A stretch of 35,056 nt of DNA from an uncultured Rivibacter sp. (GTDB taxonomy: Bacteria; Pseudomonadota; Gammaproteobacteria; Burkholderiales; Burkholderiaceae), in the NCBI GenBank assembly GCA_946480925.1, contig CAMLLU010000061.1, forward strand, positions 1-35,056, in the 5' to 3' direction. Positions 17,290-25,087 of this stretch are shown here, in pieces. Both the position numbers and the translations under genes were made by a program. Within the stretch, counting starts at the first letter, position 1. Each line of letters begins with the position of its first letter. The notes under the pieces were generated by a model. The model saw only the letters and a list, made by a program, of their open reading frames with translations. It was not told the DNA's origin and searched no databases.

Positions 17290-18009
17290 ATGACCCGATG
17301 CCTGGTGGTCGACGACGACCGCGAGATCCGCGTGGCGCTGCAGGAGTATCTGCAGCGCTTCGGCATGAACGTTTCGGTGGCCGCCAGCGGCGCCGAGATG
17401 CGCCGCGAGCTGATGTCCGGCGGACCGCGTTTCGACGTGGTCGTGCTCGACCTGATGCTGCCCGACGACAACGGCCTCAACCTGTGCCGCTGGGTGCAGG
17501 AGACCTCGCAGGTGCCGGTGATCATGCTCACCGCGCAGGGCGACCCCGGCAGCCGCGTGCTGGGCCTCGAGCTGGGCGCCGACGACTACCTGGGCAAACC
17601 TTTCGAGCCGCGTGAGCTGGTGGCCCGCATCCATGCCGTGCTGCGCCGCGCGCAGCGCGGCGAACGCAAGCCCGGGGGCAACGGCCAGCAGCGCGTGGTG
17701 TCGTTCGAAGGCTGGACCTTCGACCGGCTGCTGCGCCAGCTGGTCTCGCCCGAGCGTGTGGTGGTGGCGCTTTCCAGCGCCGAATACCGGCTGCTCTCGG
17801 CCTTCGTCGAACGGCCCGGCCGCGTGCTCAGCCGCGAACAGCTCATCGAGCTCACACGCGCCCCTGGCGTCGAAGTGAACGACCGCAGCGTGGACCTCGC
17901 CGTCTCGCGGCTGCGGCAGAAGCTGGGCGATTCGCCACGCGAGCCCAGGCTCATCCGCACGATGCGGGGTGAGGGCTATCTGTTCGATGCGAAGGTATCG
18001 GTGTCATGA
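17290..18009 (+). CDS. OmpR-family response regulator
   Basis: A 239-residue DNA-binding regulator. The receiver domain (1-120) has the acidic pocket DDD (8-10), phosphoacceptor D54 in VVLDLMLPDDNG, T81 and K103 (LGKPFEPREL). The C-terminal winged helix (about 140-236) carries LSSAEYRLLSAF, the recognition region SVDLAVSRLRQKLGD and the wing IRTMRGEGYLF. CAGGAGC precedes the ATG. Its stop overlaps the kinase start by 4 bp (ATGA), so the two are translationally coupled and almost certainly partners. The regulon is unknown; an envelope role is suggested by the partner kinase. Confidence 0.96.
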   Translation: MTRCLVVDDDREIRVALQEYLQRFGMNVSVAASGAEMRRELMSGGPRFDVVVLDLMLPDDNGLNLCRWVQETSQVPVIMLTAQGDPGSRVLGLELGADDYLGKPFEPRELVARIHAVLRRAQRGERKPGGNGQQRVVSFEGWTFDRLLRQLVSPERVVVALSSAEYRLLSAFVERPGRVLSREQLIELTRAPGVEVNDRSVDLAVSRLRQKLGDSPREPRLIRTMRGEGYLFDAKVSVS

Positions 18010-19172
18010 AGAAGTGGTTCGCCGACACGCTCTTCAAGCGCCTGTTCATCCTGATGTGGGTGGCCCTCGTGGGCAGCCACTTGCTGGCCTACGGCGTGGC
18101 GACCAAGCGGTTCTTCGGCGCCAGCGGGCCGGCCATCTCGCTGTCGAACCTGCCGACCCTCCCATCCCTGCCGCCCACGCCCGGCCTGCCCGCGAATCCA
18201 CCGGGCGACGGGCCGCCCGACAGACCACCACCGCCACCCCGTGACGGAGGCCCTGGCGGGCCGCCGCCGATCGATCACTCCAAAGGACACCCGGGTTTGC
18301 CCACTGAAATGCTGTTGCTCGACTACGGCGTGCGCCTGCTGTTCATCGGCCTTGCGGCCTGGTGGGGCGCGCGCTGGCTTTCGGCGCCCATGCGCCGGCT
18401 CACGCAGGCCTCGCGCTCGCTCGGCGCCGCACTCGGCCGCGACGAATCGCCGCCGCGGTTGGACGAACGCGGCACGGTGGAGGTGCGCAACGCCGCGCGC
18501 GTGTTCAATGAAATGGCCGGCCAGCTGCACGAGCAGTTCAGGTCACGCGGCCTGCTGGTGGCCGCCATCTCGCACGACCTGCGCACACCGCTCACCCGCA
18601 TGCGCATGCGGCTCGAGAACATGGGCACCGAGCAGCACCCCGCCGTGGCGCGCTGCATTGCCGACGTGCGCGAGATGAACGAGCTGATCGACACCGTGCT
18701 CACGGTGTTCCGCGACGCTGGCGCCGCCGAGCCCACCCAGCCCACCGACGTGTGCGCACTCGTGCAGGCGATGGCCGACGACCTCACCGAGCAGGGGCAG
18801 CCGGTCACGCTCGAAAGTGACGAACCCGCAGTGGCACAAGCGCAACCGGCCGCACTGCGCCGCGTGCTGGCCAACCTGCTGAGCAACGCCGTGCGCTACG
18901 GCGAACGCGCCCACGTGCGCGTGGCCCGGCAGGGCGCGCAGGTGAACGTGGTGATCGACGACGACGGCCCGGGCATCCCGCCAGAGCATCTGGAGGCCGT
19001 GTTCCAACCCTTCTACCGCGTGGAAAGTTCGCGCAGCCGCCACACCGGCGGCACCGGCCTGGGCCTGTACATCGCGCGCGATCTCATCCAACGGCAAGGC
19101 GGCAGCATCAGCCTCATCAACCGCGCCGAAGGCGGCCTGCGCGTACAGGTGGTGTTGCCAGCAGCCACGTAG
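18006..19172 (+). CDS. EnvZ-type sensor histidine kinase with proline-rich periplasmic loop
   Basis: A 388-residue inner-membrane kinase. Membrane segments lie at about 13-31 and 104-121. The intervening ~70 residues are dominated by proline and glycine (PPTPGLPANPP, PPPPPRDGGPGGPPP), too short for a folded Cache or PAS sensor. HAMP-like sequence follows (about 122-178), then HisKA with ISHDLRTPLTRM (H190), N-box NLLSNAVRYG, G1 DDDGPGIP, and G2 TGGTGLGLYIA. The set is complete for kinase function. The pattern fits EnvZ/CpxA-like kinases coupled to the OmpR-type regulator encoded just upstream with a 4 bp overlap. The signal is unknown; the loop might sense a partner protein or cell-envelope state. 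A hairpin follows the stop. Confidence 0.94.
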   Translation: MKKWFADTLFKRLFILMWVALVGSHLLAYGVATKRFFGASGPAISLSNLPTLPSLPPTPGLPANPPGDGPPDRPPPPPRDGGPGGPPPIDHSKGHPGLPTEMLLLDYGVRLLFIGLAAWWGARWLSAPMRRLTQASRSLGAALGRDESPPRLDERGTVEVRNAARVFNEMAGQLHEQFRSRGLLVAAISHDLRTPLTRMRMRLENMGTEQHPAVARCIADVREMNELIDTVLTVFRDAGAAEPTQPTDVCALVQAMADDLTEQGQPVTLESDEPAVAQAQPAALRRVLANLLSNAVRYGERAHVRVARQGAQVNVVIDDDGPGIPPEHLEAVFQPFYRVESSRSRHTGGTGLGLYIARDLIQRQGGSISLINRAEGGLRVQVVLPAAT

Positions 19173-19212
19173 CGGACGGGCTGCAGTAACGCGCCCCCCC
19201 ATGCAGCAGTGA

Positions 19213-19232
19213 AGCCGGCCCCTAGGCCGGCT
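19213..19232 (+). terminator. hairpin terminator after two-component operon
   Basis: AGCCGGCC-CCTA-GGCCGGCT is a perfect 8 bp GC-rich stem with a 4-nt loop, 40 bp after the kinase stop. It lacks a T-tract (CGTCAATCACTT follows), so efficiency is uncertain. The following stretch to 19384 has no convincing gene. Confidence 0.55.
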
Positions 19233-19384
19233 CGTCAATCACTTCGTAAACCGGGGCCCCGTCTGTGCCGCCTGCGCAGCGACGCGGCCCGAGGGTCGCC
19301 TGCCGGGGCGAACTCCCGGCGGGCTGCCTCCTCGACAAGATGAATCAGCCGAAAGCACCAAGAGTCGTGCCCCATGACTGAAGA

Positions 19385-20260
19385 CTAAAGATCGTCCACC
19401 CCTCGCTGCACCCCCACAACACCAGCAGCCGCCCGCAACTCCACCCACTCCATCGTCATGACCCCTTGCGCGGTCACCAGCCGATCCCCGTCCGCCAGCA
19501 GCCGCTGAAAGCTCTCGAGCAGCTCGTACTGTGACGCTTCGCCAATGGCCGCACGACGCCGCACCGCATCCAGCTCCAGCTGCCGCGCATTCACAGCCTG
19601 CGAAAGGTGCTCAGCCGCCCGCATGCTCGCCTGCAGGCGCGCCACGGCCGGAAGCGCCTCGTCACCGGCGCCCTCCACGGCCACGTTGATCGCGGGTGCC
19701 GCACGATTGGCCAACGCCGGCGCCAGCGCCGCGGCCAGCTCGCCCGCCGGCACCGTGCACAGCTGTGCCAGCGCAGCGATCAGCTGGCTCTGCTGGGCAG
19801 CGAGATGCTGCACCAGCGAACGCGCCACGGCCGCACGTGCATCGAGCTGCGCCAGCACACCAGCCGCTGCCTGCCGGGGCCCTTCACCGGCCAGCAGCTT
19901 GCGCTGCTGCGCAATGCTCTCGGCCAAGGACTGCGCCAGCATCAGCCGCACGCTGGTGACGCGCGTGCCGATGTACAGGCCCGTGATGCGTGCCGCCAGC
20001 GGCGCCTGCGCGGCGTCTTCATCACTGCCGGGAGCCGGCAGGCCGATGAGCGCACGGCGCCGCGCGGTTTCGATGAGCGCGTCGAGGGCCGGCTCGTGCA
20101 ATGCCGCCCACCACGCCGGCTCGCGGGGTGCCGCGGCCGAAAGCGGCGCGCTCGTGTTGACCATGGCGGCCTGCGACAGCACGGGCAAGCCGGACAGCGC
20201 CGCCGCAGCGGCCAACGCAGCCAGTCGAAGGGAACGAAGGGCGAAGGGGCGGTGCTTCAT
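19385..20260 (-). CDS. short TolC/OMF-family-like exported protein
   Basis: A 291-residue protein. An upstream in-frame extension exists, but the ATG at 20260 begins a clear signal peptide (RPFALRSLRLAALAAAAALS, cleavage near SQA) and has GGAGATC upstream. The mature start WWAALHEPALDALIETARRR matches the N-terminus of NodT-type outer-membrane efflux factors. Long alanine/glutamine-rich coiled-coil helices follow, including QLELDAVRRRAAIGEASQYE, like the second half of these proteins. It is ~150-180 residues shorter than normal and appears to lack the beta-strand segments that build the outer-membrane barrel. It may be a periplasmic coiled-coil relative or a decayed gene with intact frame. 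No efflux pump genes adjoin it. It is not an obvious partner for the type I exporter. Confidence 0.65.
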   Translation of the reverse strand: MKHRPFALRSLRLAALAAAAALSGLPVLSQAAMVNTSAPLSAAAPREPAWWAALHEPALDALIETARRRALIGLPAPGSDEDAAQAPLAARITGLYIGTRVTSVRLMLAQSLAESIAQQRKLLAGEGPRQAAAGVLAQLDARAAVARSLVQHLAAQQSQLIAALAQLCTVPAGELAAALAPALANRAAPAINVAVEGAGDEALPAVARLQASMRAAEHLSQAVNARQLELDAVRRRAAIGEASQYELLESFQRLLADGDRLVTAQGVMTMEWVELRAAAGVVGVQRGVDDL

Positions 20261-20334
20261 GTGAACGGATCTCCGGCAAGGTTTGCACGATGGCCCGCCG
20301 CGGTTGCGCCCACGCTGCAGGCGTGTCAAGGCAT

Positions 20335-20350
20335 GTAAAGCGCACGTAAC
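20335..20350 (+). promoter_or_regulatory. CpxR-like direct repeat in divergent promoter region
   Basis: GTAAA-GCGCAC-GTAAC is a tandem repeat with 11 bp period, resembling the CpxR consensus GTAAA-N(4-8)-GTAAA. It lies ~75 bp upstream of the TolC-like gene (minus strand). Envelope-stress control of an exported protein would make sense, but one match in 16 bp is weak evidence. Confidence 0.3.
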
Positions 20351-20361
20351 GTCCAAGGCAC

Positions 20362-20709
20362 GTGGAGATGGGGGTTGCCGACGCAGACAACAGCAACCGC
20401 CGCCACGCCTGCACCGCCATGCACCATGAAGAAGCCCCAGCCGGCGCGCTGCTGCTGTGCGCCGCGGTAGGCATCGCCTCGCTGTTCACCGACTACGACG
20501 ACCGCCCTGGCAGCGTGCCCACCGAACGCACGGCCGTTGCGGCAGCACCTGCGGCATCAGGCCCCCAGTACGACGACTGGATCGCCTGCGGCCGCTCGGG
20601 CTGCGGCGAGCGGCACGCGCCGGCCGCGCAGATCACGCCGGCCAACGTGTCGCAGCTGCTGGGGCTCGTGTACGTGCCCATGGGCAAGCAGCAGACCGCG
20701 CAACGCTGA
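20362..20709 (+). pseudogene. gcd: collapsed relic of membrane-bound PQQ glucose dehydrogenase
   Basis: A 115-residue frame (GTG 20362) that resembles two separate pieces of quinoprotein glucose dehydrogenase. After a hydrophobic stretch (ALLLCAAVGIASLF), the sequence DDWIACGRSGCGERHAPAAQ followed by ITPANVSQLL corresponds to the conserved W-YGR-GG-R-SP-QITP-NV-L start of the beta-propeller domain. It is followed immediately by GLVYVPMGKQQ, which in full-length enzymes (~800 residues) lies well inside the propeller (VYVPMGN). I infer an in-frame internal deletion plus loss of the multi-TM N-terminus and the rest of the propeller. Key residues of the first motif are altered (YGR to CGR). No function expected; a novel small membrane protein is the alternative. 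Confidence 0.6.
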
Positions 20710-20751
20710 GGCGCAATCGATCGCTCACCGATCAATCGCCCCCGAAAGCAA

Positions 20752-20778
20752 AAGGGCCGCGTCGATCACGCGGCCCTT
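20752..20778 (-). terminator. intrinsic terminator of the NMT1-type binding protein gene
   Basis: AAGGGCCGCG-TCGATCA-CGCGGCCCTT is a perfect 10 bp stem with a 7-nt loop. On the minus strand it is followed by TTGCTTTC, giving the T-rich tail CCCTTTTGCTTT, 30 bp after the binding-protein stop. It may also stop plus-strand transcription. Confidence 0.8.
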
Positions 20779-20808
20779 GCCCTATCACTTCCAGCTCGAC
20801 CTTCAAAC

Positions 20809-21837
20809 TCACTTGCCCGCAGCGAGCTTCTTCTTCAACTCCACGCCCACGCCCTTGTTGACGAAGTCGTAGACGGCCACCTTGCCGAGGTCCACTTCGC
20901 CGGCCTTGTAGAGCCCGGCCTTGACCATCTTGTCGTAGAAGTCCTTCACGCGCTCGGGCTTCATCGCGCCCACGCCCAGCGTGGCTGCATCGCCCGAATC
21001 GACGATGCCCAGGTCCTTCATCAGCTGGATGGACTTCGCGATCAGCTCGTCGGTCATCTCGGGGTTGTCGCGCTTGATCAGCGCGTCGGCCGCCTTGCGG
21101 TCACCGTACAGGTAGTTCACCCAGCCGAGGATGGACGCCTCGACGAACTTCTTCACCAGCTCGGGCTTCTTCTGCACCGTCTCGACCCGCGCCTCGATGG
21201 TGGTGGAGTAGGTGGAATAGCCGTGGTCGGCCAGCAGGAAGGTCAGTGGTTTGAAGCCGCCCTGTTTTTCGATGCTGATGGGCTCCTCGACCGCATAGCC
21301 CTGCTGGATGCTCTTCTTGTCGGCCAGGAAGGGACCGAGGTTGTAGTTGTAGGGCTTGAGCTGCTTGTCGTTGAAGCCGTAGTCGGCCTTGAGCCATGCC
21401 CACCACGAGAACTGCGCGTCCTTCGCGATGAAGGCGGTGGGCGCGTTCTTGAGGTCGGTGAACTTCTTGTAGCCCTGGTTGGGATGCGCGAAGAGGGCCT
21501 GCGGGTCCTTCTGGAACATGGAGGCCACCGTCACCACCGGCACGCCGTTCTTCACGTTGTCGAAGCTGTGCAGCAGGTTGCCCGTCATCAGGAAGTCGAT
21601 CTTGCCGGCGGGCAGGAGCGGCCGGTTGTTGACCTGCGGGCCGCCCTGGCGGATCTCGACGTCGAGCCCATACTTCCTGTAGGTGCCGTCGGCCAGCGCC
21701 TGGTAGAAGCCGCCGTGCGCGGCCTGGGCCTTCCAGTTGGTGGCGAAGACGACTTTCTCCTGGGCGTGAGCCTGAGCCGACAGCACAGCCAGCGGCAGGA
21801 GGGCAAGGGGAATGAGCCTGGTTGATGAGAAGCGCAT
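20809..21837 (-). CDS. NMT1/THI5-like ABC transporter substrate-binding protein
   Basis: A 342-residue periplasmic receptor. The signal peptide (about 1-25) ends AHAQEK; AAGGACGCACC precedes the ATG at 21837, chosen over an upstream in-frame start because it begins the signal peptide. The mature N-terminus VVFATNWKAQAAHGGFYQAL and YRKYGLDVEIRQGGPQVN match the NMT1/THI5 and SsuA/TauA-like group, which binds thiamine precursors, sulfonates, nitrate or aromatic compounds. KIDFLMTGNLLHSFDN and the C-terminal helical region fit as well. No permease or ATPase gene is adjacent, so its transporter must be elsewhere or the gene is an orphan. A strong terminator follows it. Confidence 0.92.
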   Translation of the reverse strand: MRFSSTRLIPLALLPLAVLSAQAHAQEKVVFATNWKAQAAHGGFYQALADGTYRKYGLDVEIRQGGPQVNNRPLLPAGKIDFLMTGNLLHSFDNVKNGVPVVTVASMFQKDPQALFAHPNQGYKKFTDLKNAPTAFIAKDAQFSWWAWLKADYGFNDKQLKPYNYNLGPFLADKKSIQQGYAVEEPISIEKQGGFKPLTFLLADHGYSTYSTTIEARVETVQKKPELVKKFVEASILGWVNYLYGDRKAADALIKRDNPEMTDELIAKSIQLMKDLGIVDSGDAATLGVGAMKPERVKDFYDKMVKAGLYKAGEVDLGKVAVYDFVNKGVGVELKKKLAAGK

Positions 21838-21934
21838 GGTGCGTCCTTGGGTGGAGTGGGGCGGCGGTACCGCCGGCCGCGATGCGCCCGCATGATAGGC
21901 AGCTGCCGGCGCGCCGCCAACACGAGCCCCCACT

Positions 21935-24076
21935 TCAAGCGGCAGGCGCCTCGGCCGACTGCAGGGCCCTCGCGATCGCCCGCTGCAGCTCGCCCGCGCT
22001 CAGCGGCTTGACCAGCACCTGGTTCACGCCGGCCGCCTGCGCGCGGCGCGGCAGGTCCGGCCCGCCGTAGCCGCTGGCCAGCAGGATGGGCAGGTCGGCG
22101 CGCAACGCGCGGGCGCGTTGCGCCAGTGCGGTGCCGGTGAGTCCGGGCATCACCTCGTCGGTGAGCAGCAGGTCGAAGCGCCGCGGGTCGGCTTCGAGCT
22201 CGGCCAGCGCGAGCCGCGCATCGGTGAAGCCCACCGGTTCATAGCCCAGGCCGGCGATCCACTCTTCGGCGAGCGACACCAGCGCGGCTTCGTCGTCGAC
22301 GACGAGGATGCGCTGCCCCTGGCCCTGCGGCTCGGAAGAACCGGCCGATGCAGCCATGGCCGTGCCGGCTTCGACTTCGCCATGCACGCGCGGCAACAGC
22401 AGCGTGAAGGTGCTGCCTTCGCGCGGACGGCTGCGCACGTCCACCGCGCCTTCGAAATCGGCCACCACGCCATGCACCACTGCCAGGCCCAGGCCGGTGC
22501 CGGCCTGGCCGCGGGTGGTGAAGAAGGGCTCGAACACGCGCTCCACGATCTCGGGCGCGATGCCGTTGCCGGTGTCGGCCACTTCGATGGCAACGTACTC
22601 GCCGGCGCCCACGCGGCCGTGCGAGGTCCAGTGTTCCTCACCGAAGCGGCACGGCCGCACCGCCACGCGCAGCACGCCGCCTTCGGGCATGGCCTGCATG
22701 GCGTTGGTGCACAGGTTGGTCACCGCTTCGAACAGGCCCGTCGCGTCGCCGCGCAGTTGCAGCGGCTCGGCCGCGAGGTCGCGCTCCATGTGCAGCCGTT
22801 CGCCGGCCGATGCCGCCAGCAGCCCCAGCACCTGCTCGACCACCGGCTGCACCTCGAACACGGCCGACGGCCGCAGCCCGCCGCGGCTGAAGGTGAGGAT
22901 GCGCTCGACCACCGACTTGCCGCGCTCGGCCGCTTCGAGCACGCGGTCGAGGTGGCGGGCCTGCGCGCTGCCTTCAGGGGCGGCCTGGCGGGCCATGTCG
23001 CCGAAGCCCGCCACAGCGGCGAGGATGTTGTTGAAGTCGTGCGCCACGCCGCCGGCCAGCGTGCCCAGTGCGTCGAGCTTCTGCGTGTGGGAAAGCTTCT
23101 GTTCGAGCCGGCGCGAATGCTCCATGCGCTCGTGCAGCTGCTGCTGCGCGAGCCGGCGCGAGCGCTCGGCGCGCAGCATGCGCCACAGCAGCACGGCCAC
23201 GATGAGCAGCACGCCGGTGGAAGTGGCCCCCGCGATGCGCGCCAGCTCGCCCCAGCGCGCCAGCACCGCTCGCACGTCGCGCGTCATCACCAGCTCGAAC
23301 GACAGCGCGTCGATGCGGCGGCGTGCCACCAGCCGGTCGGTGCCGTCAAGCAGCAGCTGCTGTGTGGCCGTGGCCAGCGGCTCAGGCGTGAGCAGCACCT
23401 CGGCCGCAGCACCGCCGTGCTGCGCCAGCGCGCCGGCCAGGCGCACGCCGTCGCGCCGGTAGATGGCCAGCCGCGTGTCCGCCGCCGGCTCGGCCGCCGG
23501 AAAGGCGCCCAGCAGGCCATTGGCCGGCAGCTCGGCCGCCACCCACCCACCGAAGGCGCCGTCGGGTCCCACGAAGCGCAAGGCCACCGCCACCGCGGTC
23601 TCGTGGCTGGTGAGGTCCACGAAGGGTTCGCTCACGATCGGCACGTCGGCATCGGACTCGCCGGCTGCGGGGCGGAAGGTCTCGACCGCAGGCACGTCGC
23701 CGGGCGCCGAAGCCGCCAGCAGCCCACCCGAGGCATCCACGATCCACAGCTTGCGCACCAGCGGGACCAGCACGGTGCGGCGGTGCAGCTGGGCCGCGGC
23801 TTCCTCGCGCGTGGGTTGCAGGCGCGCCTCGCGCAGGTCGTCGCGCGTGGCCTGCAGCGTCAGCAGCACGCCCTGCAGACCGCGCTCGAGCTCGTCGGCC
23901 GAGGCGCTGGCCAGCGTCTGCAGACTGCGTGTTTCCACGGCCAGCGTGTCGCGCTGCATGTGCCACAGCGTCACGACGACGGCCAGCGTCATCAGCGTGG
24001 CCAGTGCCAGCACCACGAGCACGGCAGGGTGCAGGCGTGGCGGGGTGGGGGCGAGGGTGGGGTCGGAGGGCGTCAT
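21935..24076 (-). CDS. membrane hybrid sensor histidine kinase with C-terminal receiver
   Basis: A 713-residue kinase. Membrane segments at about 19-37 and 282-299 bracket a ~245-residue periplasmic sensor, Cache-like by length and by the pattern KLWIVDASGGLLAASAPGD. The cytoplasmic part has a coiled segment, HisKA of the LAGGVAHDFNNIL type (H346), N-box NLCTNAMQAM, G1 VADTGNGI (499-506), G2 AGTGLGLAVV (525-534), then a receiver domain with DDE (594-596), D640 (LLLTDEVMPG) and K690. The open frame extends upstream, but the ATG at 24076 fits the membrane topology. It is divergent from an OmpR-type regulator 99 bp away, which may share signalling with it. It lies next to the type I secretion genes and could control them (inference). 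Confidence 0.93.
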   Translation of the reverse strand: MTPSDPTLAPTPPRLHPAVLVVLALATLMTLAVVVTLWHMQRDTLAVETRSLQTLASASADELERGLQGVLLTLQATRDDLREARLQPTREEAAAQLHRRTVLVPLVRKLWIVDASGGLLAASAPGDVPAVETFRPAAGESDADVPIVSEPFVDLTSHETAVAVALRFVGPDGAFGGWVAAELPANGLLGAFPAAEPAADTRLAIYRRDGVRLAGALAQHGGAAAEVLLTPEPLATATQQLLLDGTDRLVARRRIDALSFELVMTRDVRAVLARWGELARIAGATSTGVLLIVAVLLWRMLRAERSRRLAQQQLHERMEHSRRLEQKLSHTQKLDALGTLAGGVAHDFNNILAAVAGFGDMARQAAPEGSAQARHLDRVLEAAERGKSVVERILTFSRGGLRPSAVFEVQPVVEQVLGLLAASAGERLHMERDLAAEPLQLRGDATGLFEAVTNLCTNAMQAMPEGGVLRVAVRPCRFGEEHWTSHGRVGAGEYVAIEVADTGNGIAPEIVERVFEPFFTTRGQAGTGLGLAVVHGVVADFEGAVDVRSRPREGSTFTLLLPRVHGEVEAGTAMAASAGSSEPQGQGQRILVVDDEAALVSLAEEWIAGLGYEPVGFTDARLALAELEADPRRFDLLLTDEVMPGLTGTALAQRARALRADLPILLASGYGGPDLPRRAQAAGVNQVLVKPLSAGELQRAIARALQSAEAPAA

Positions 24077-24175
24077 GGATCGAGGGGACGGTGCGCGATC
24101 GTGCCATGCCGGTACGATGCGGCGTCGGCCGCGCCTGCGGCCGGCCCTTTCCCTTGCTGCCTGTTGTTGCTGCAC

Positions 24176-24910
24176 ATGAATGCACCGCTGCCCTCGCACA
24201 TCCTCGTCGTCGACGACGACCCGGCGATCCGCGAACTGCTGACCGACTACCTCGGCGCCAACGAGCTGCGCGTGAGCGCCGTGGCCAGCGGCCACGAGAT
24301 GCTGGAGCTGCTGGACCGCGAAGCCATCGACCTCGTGGTGCTGGACCTGCGCCTGCCCGGCGAAGACGGCATTGCGCTGACGCGCCAGCTGCGCGAGCGC
24401 GGCACGCTGCCCATCGTGCTGCTCACCGGCCGTAACGAAGAGGCCGACCGCGTGATGGGCCTGGAGCTGGGTGCCGACGACTACATCACCAAGCCGTTCT
24501 CGAACCGCGAGCTGCTGGCGCGCCTGCGCGCGGTGCTGCGCCGCTACCAGGTGCAGGCGCTGCTGCCCGAGCGCGACAACACGCGGCGCGCCTACCGCTT
24601 CAACGGCTGGGAGCTGAACCTGCGCACGCGCCGGCTGCTGCCGCCGCAGGGCGGCACCCCCATCGAGCTGTCGAACGGCGAGTTCAACCTGCTGGCCGCC
24701 TTCTGCGCCGCGCCGCGCCGCGTGCTCTCGCGCGACCAGCTGCTGTCGATGTCGCGCCTGCACGAGGCCGAGGTCTACGACCGCACGATCGACGTGCAGA
24801 TCCTGCGCCTGCGCCGCAAGATCGAAGTGGATGCATCGCGGCCACAGCTCATCGTGACCGAGCGCGGCGCGGGCTACCTGTTCGACGCCGAGGTGCAGAC
24901 GCTGTACTGA
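24176..24910 (+). CDS. OmpR-family response regulator upstream of the secretion locus
   Basis: A 244-residue regulator. The receiver has DDD (13-15), D57 in VVLDLRLPGEDG, T84 and K106 (ITKPFSNREL). The winged-helix domain (about 145-240) has LSNGEFNLLAAF, TIDVQILRLRRKIE and VTERGAGYLFD. The first ATG of the domain (24176) is used; its ribosome site is poor. In the 99 bp between it and the divergent kinase, CGGCCGC-GCCT-GCGGCCG (24126-24143) forms a 7 bp stem that could be an operator or leader hairpin. The next gene downstream, the ABC exporter, begins ~177 bp later on the same strand, so this regulator is the natural candidate controller of the secretion operon. That link is positional only. 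Confidence 0.95.
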   Translation: MNAPLPSHILVVDDDPAIRELLTDYLGANELRVSAVASGHEMLELLDREAIDLVVLDLRLPGEDGIALTRQLRERGTLPIVLLTGRNEEADRVMGLELGADDYITKPFSNRELLARLRAVLRRYQVQALLPERDNTRRAYRFNGWELNLRTRRLLPPQGGTPIELSNGEFNLLAAFCAAPRRVLSRDQLLSMSRLHEAEVYDRTIDVQILRLRRKIEVDASRPQLIVTERGAGYLFDAEVQTLY

Positions 24911-24912
24911 GC

Positions 24913-24927
24913 CCCCCATAAAGGGGG
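24913..24927 (+). terminator. short hairpin after response regulator gene
   Basis: CCCCC-ATAAA-GGGGG forms a 5 bp all-GC stem 3 bp after the stop codon. GATTCG follows, without a T-tract. It may partly separate the regulator from the secretion operon. Confidence 0.4.
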
Positions 24928-24996
24928 ATTCGCCACGCAGCCATGCTTTCGTCAGCCCGCAGTCATGTGCGAGGCGGTGACGTTTCTTACAGTCTC

Positions 24997-25070
24997 GCGC
25001 CCAGGGAGTCCGGGCGCAAAAGCCGTACAAGCGCTGCTACCTCGTCTCCTGACCGAAGCTTCAGACGAGG
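24997..25070 (+). promoter_or_regulatory. structured 5' leader of the type I secretion operon
   Basis: Two inverted repeats lie in the ~175 bp leader: GCGCCC (24997-25002) with GGGCGC (25012-25017), and CCTCGTCT (25040-25047) with AGACGAGG (25063-25070). The second ends 17 bp before the exporter's ATG and could be an operator or an RNA hairpin that affects translation. No consensus promoter could be fixed by eye. Confidence 0.4.
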
Positions 25071-25087
25071 ACTGCAGTTTGAACACC

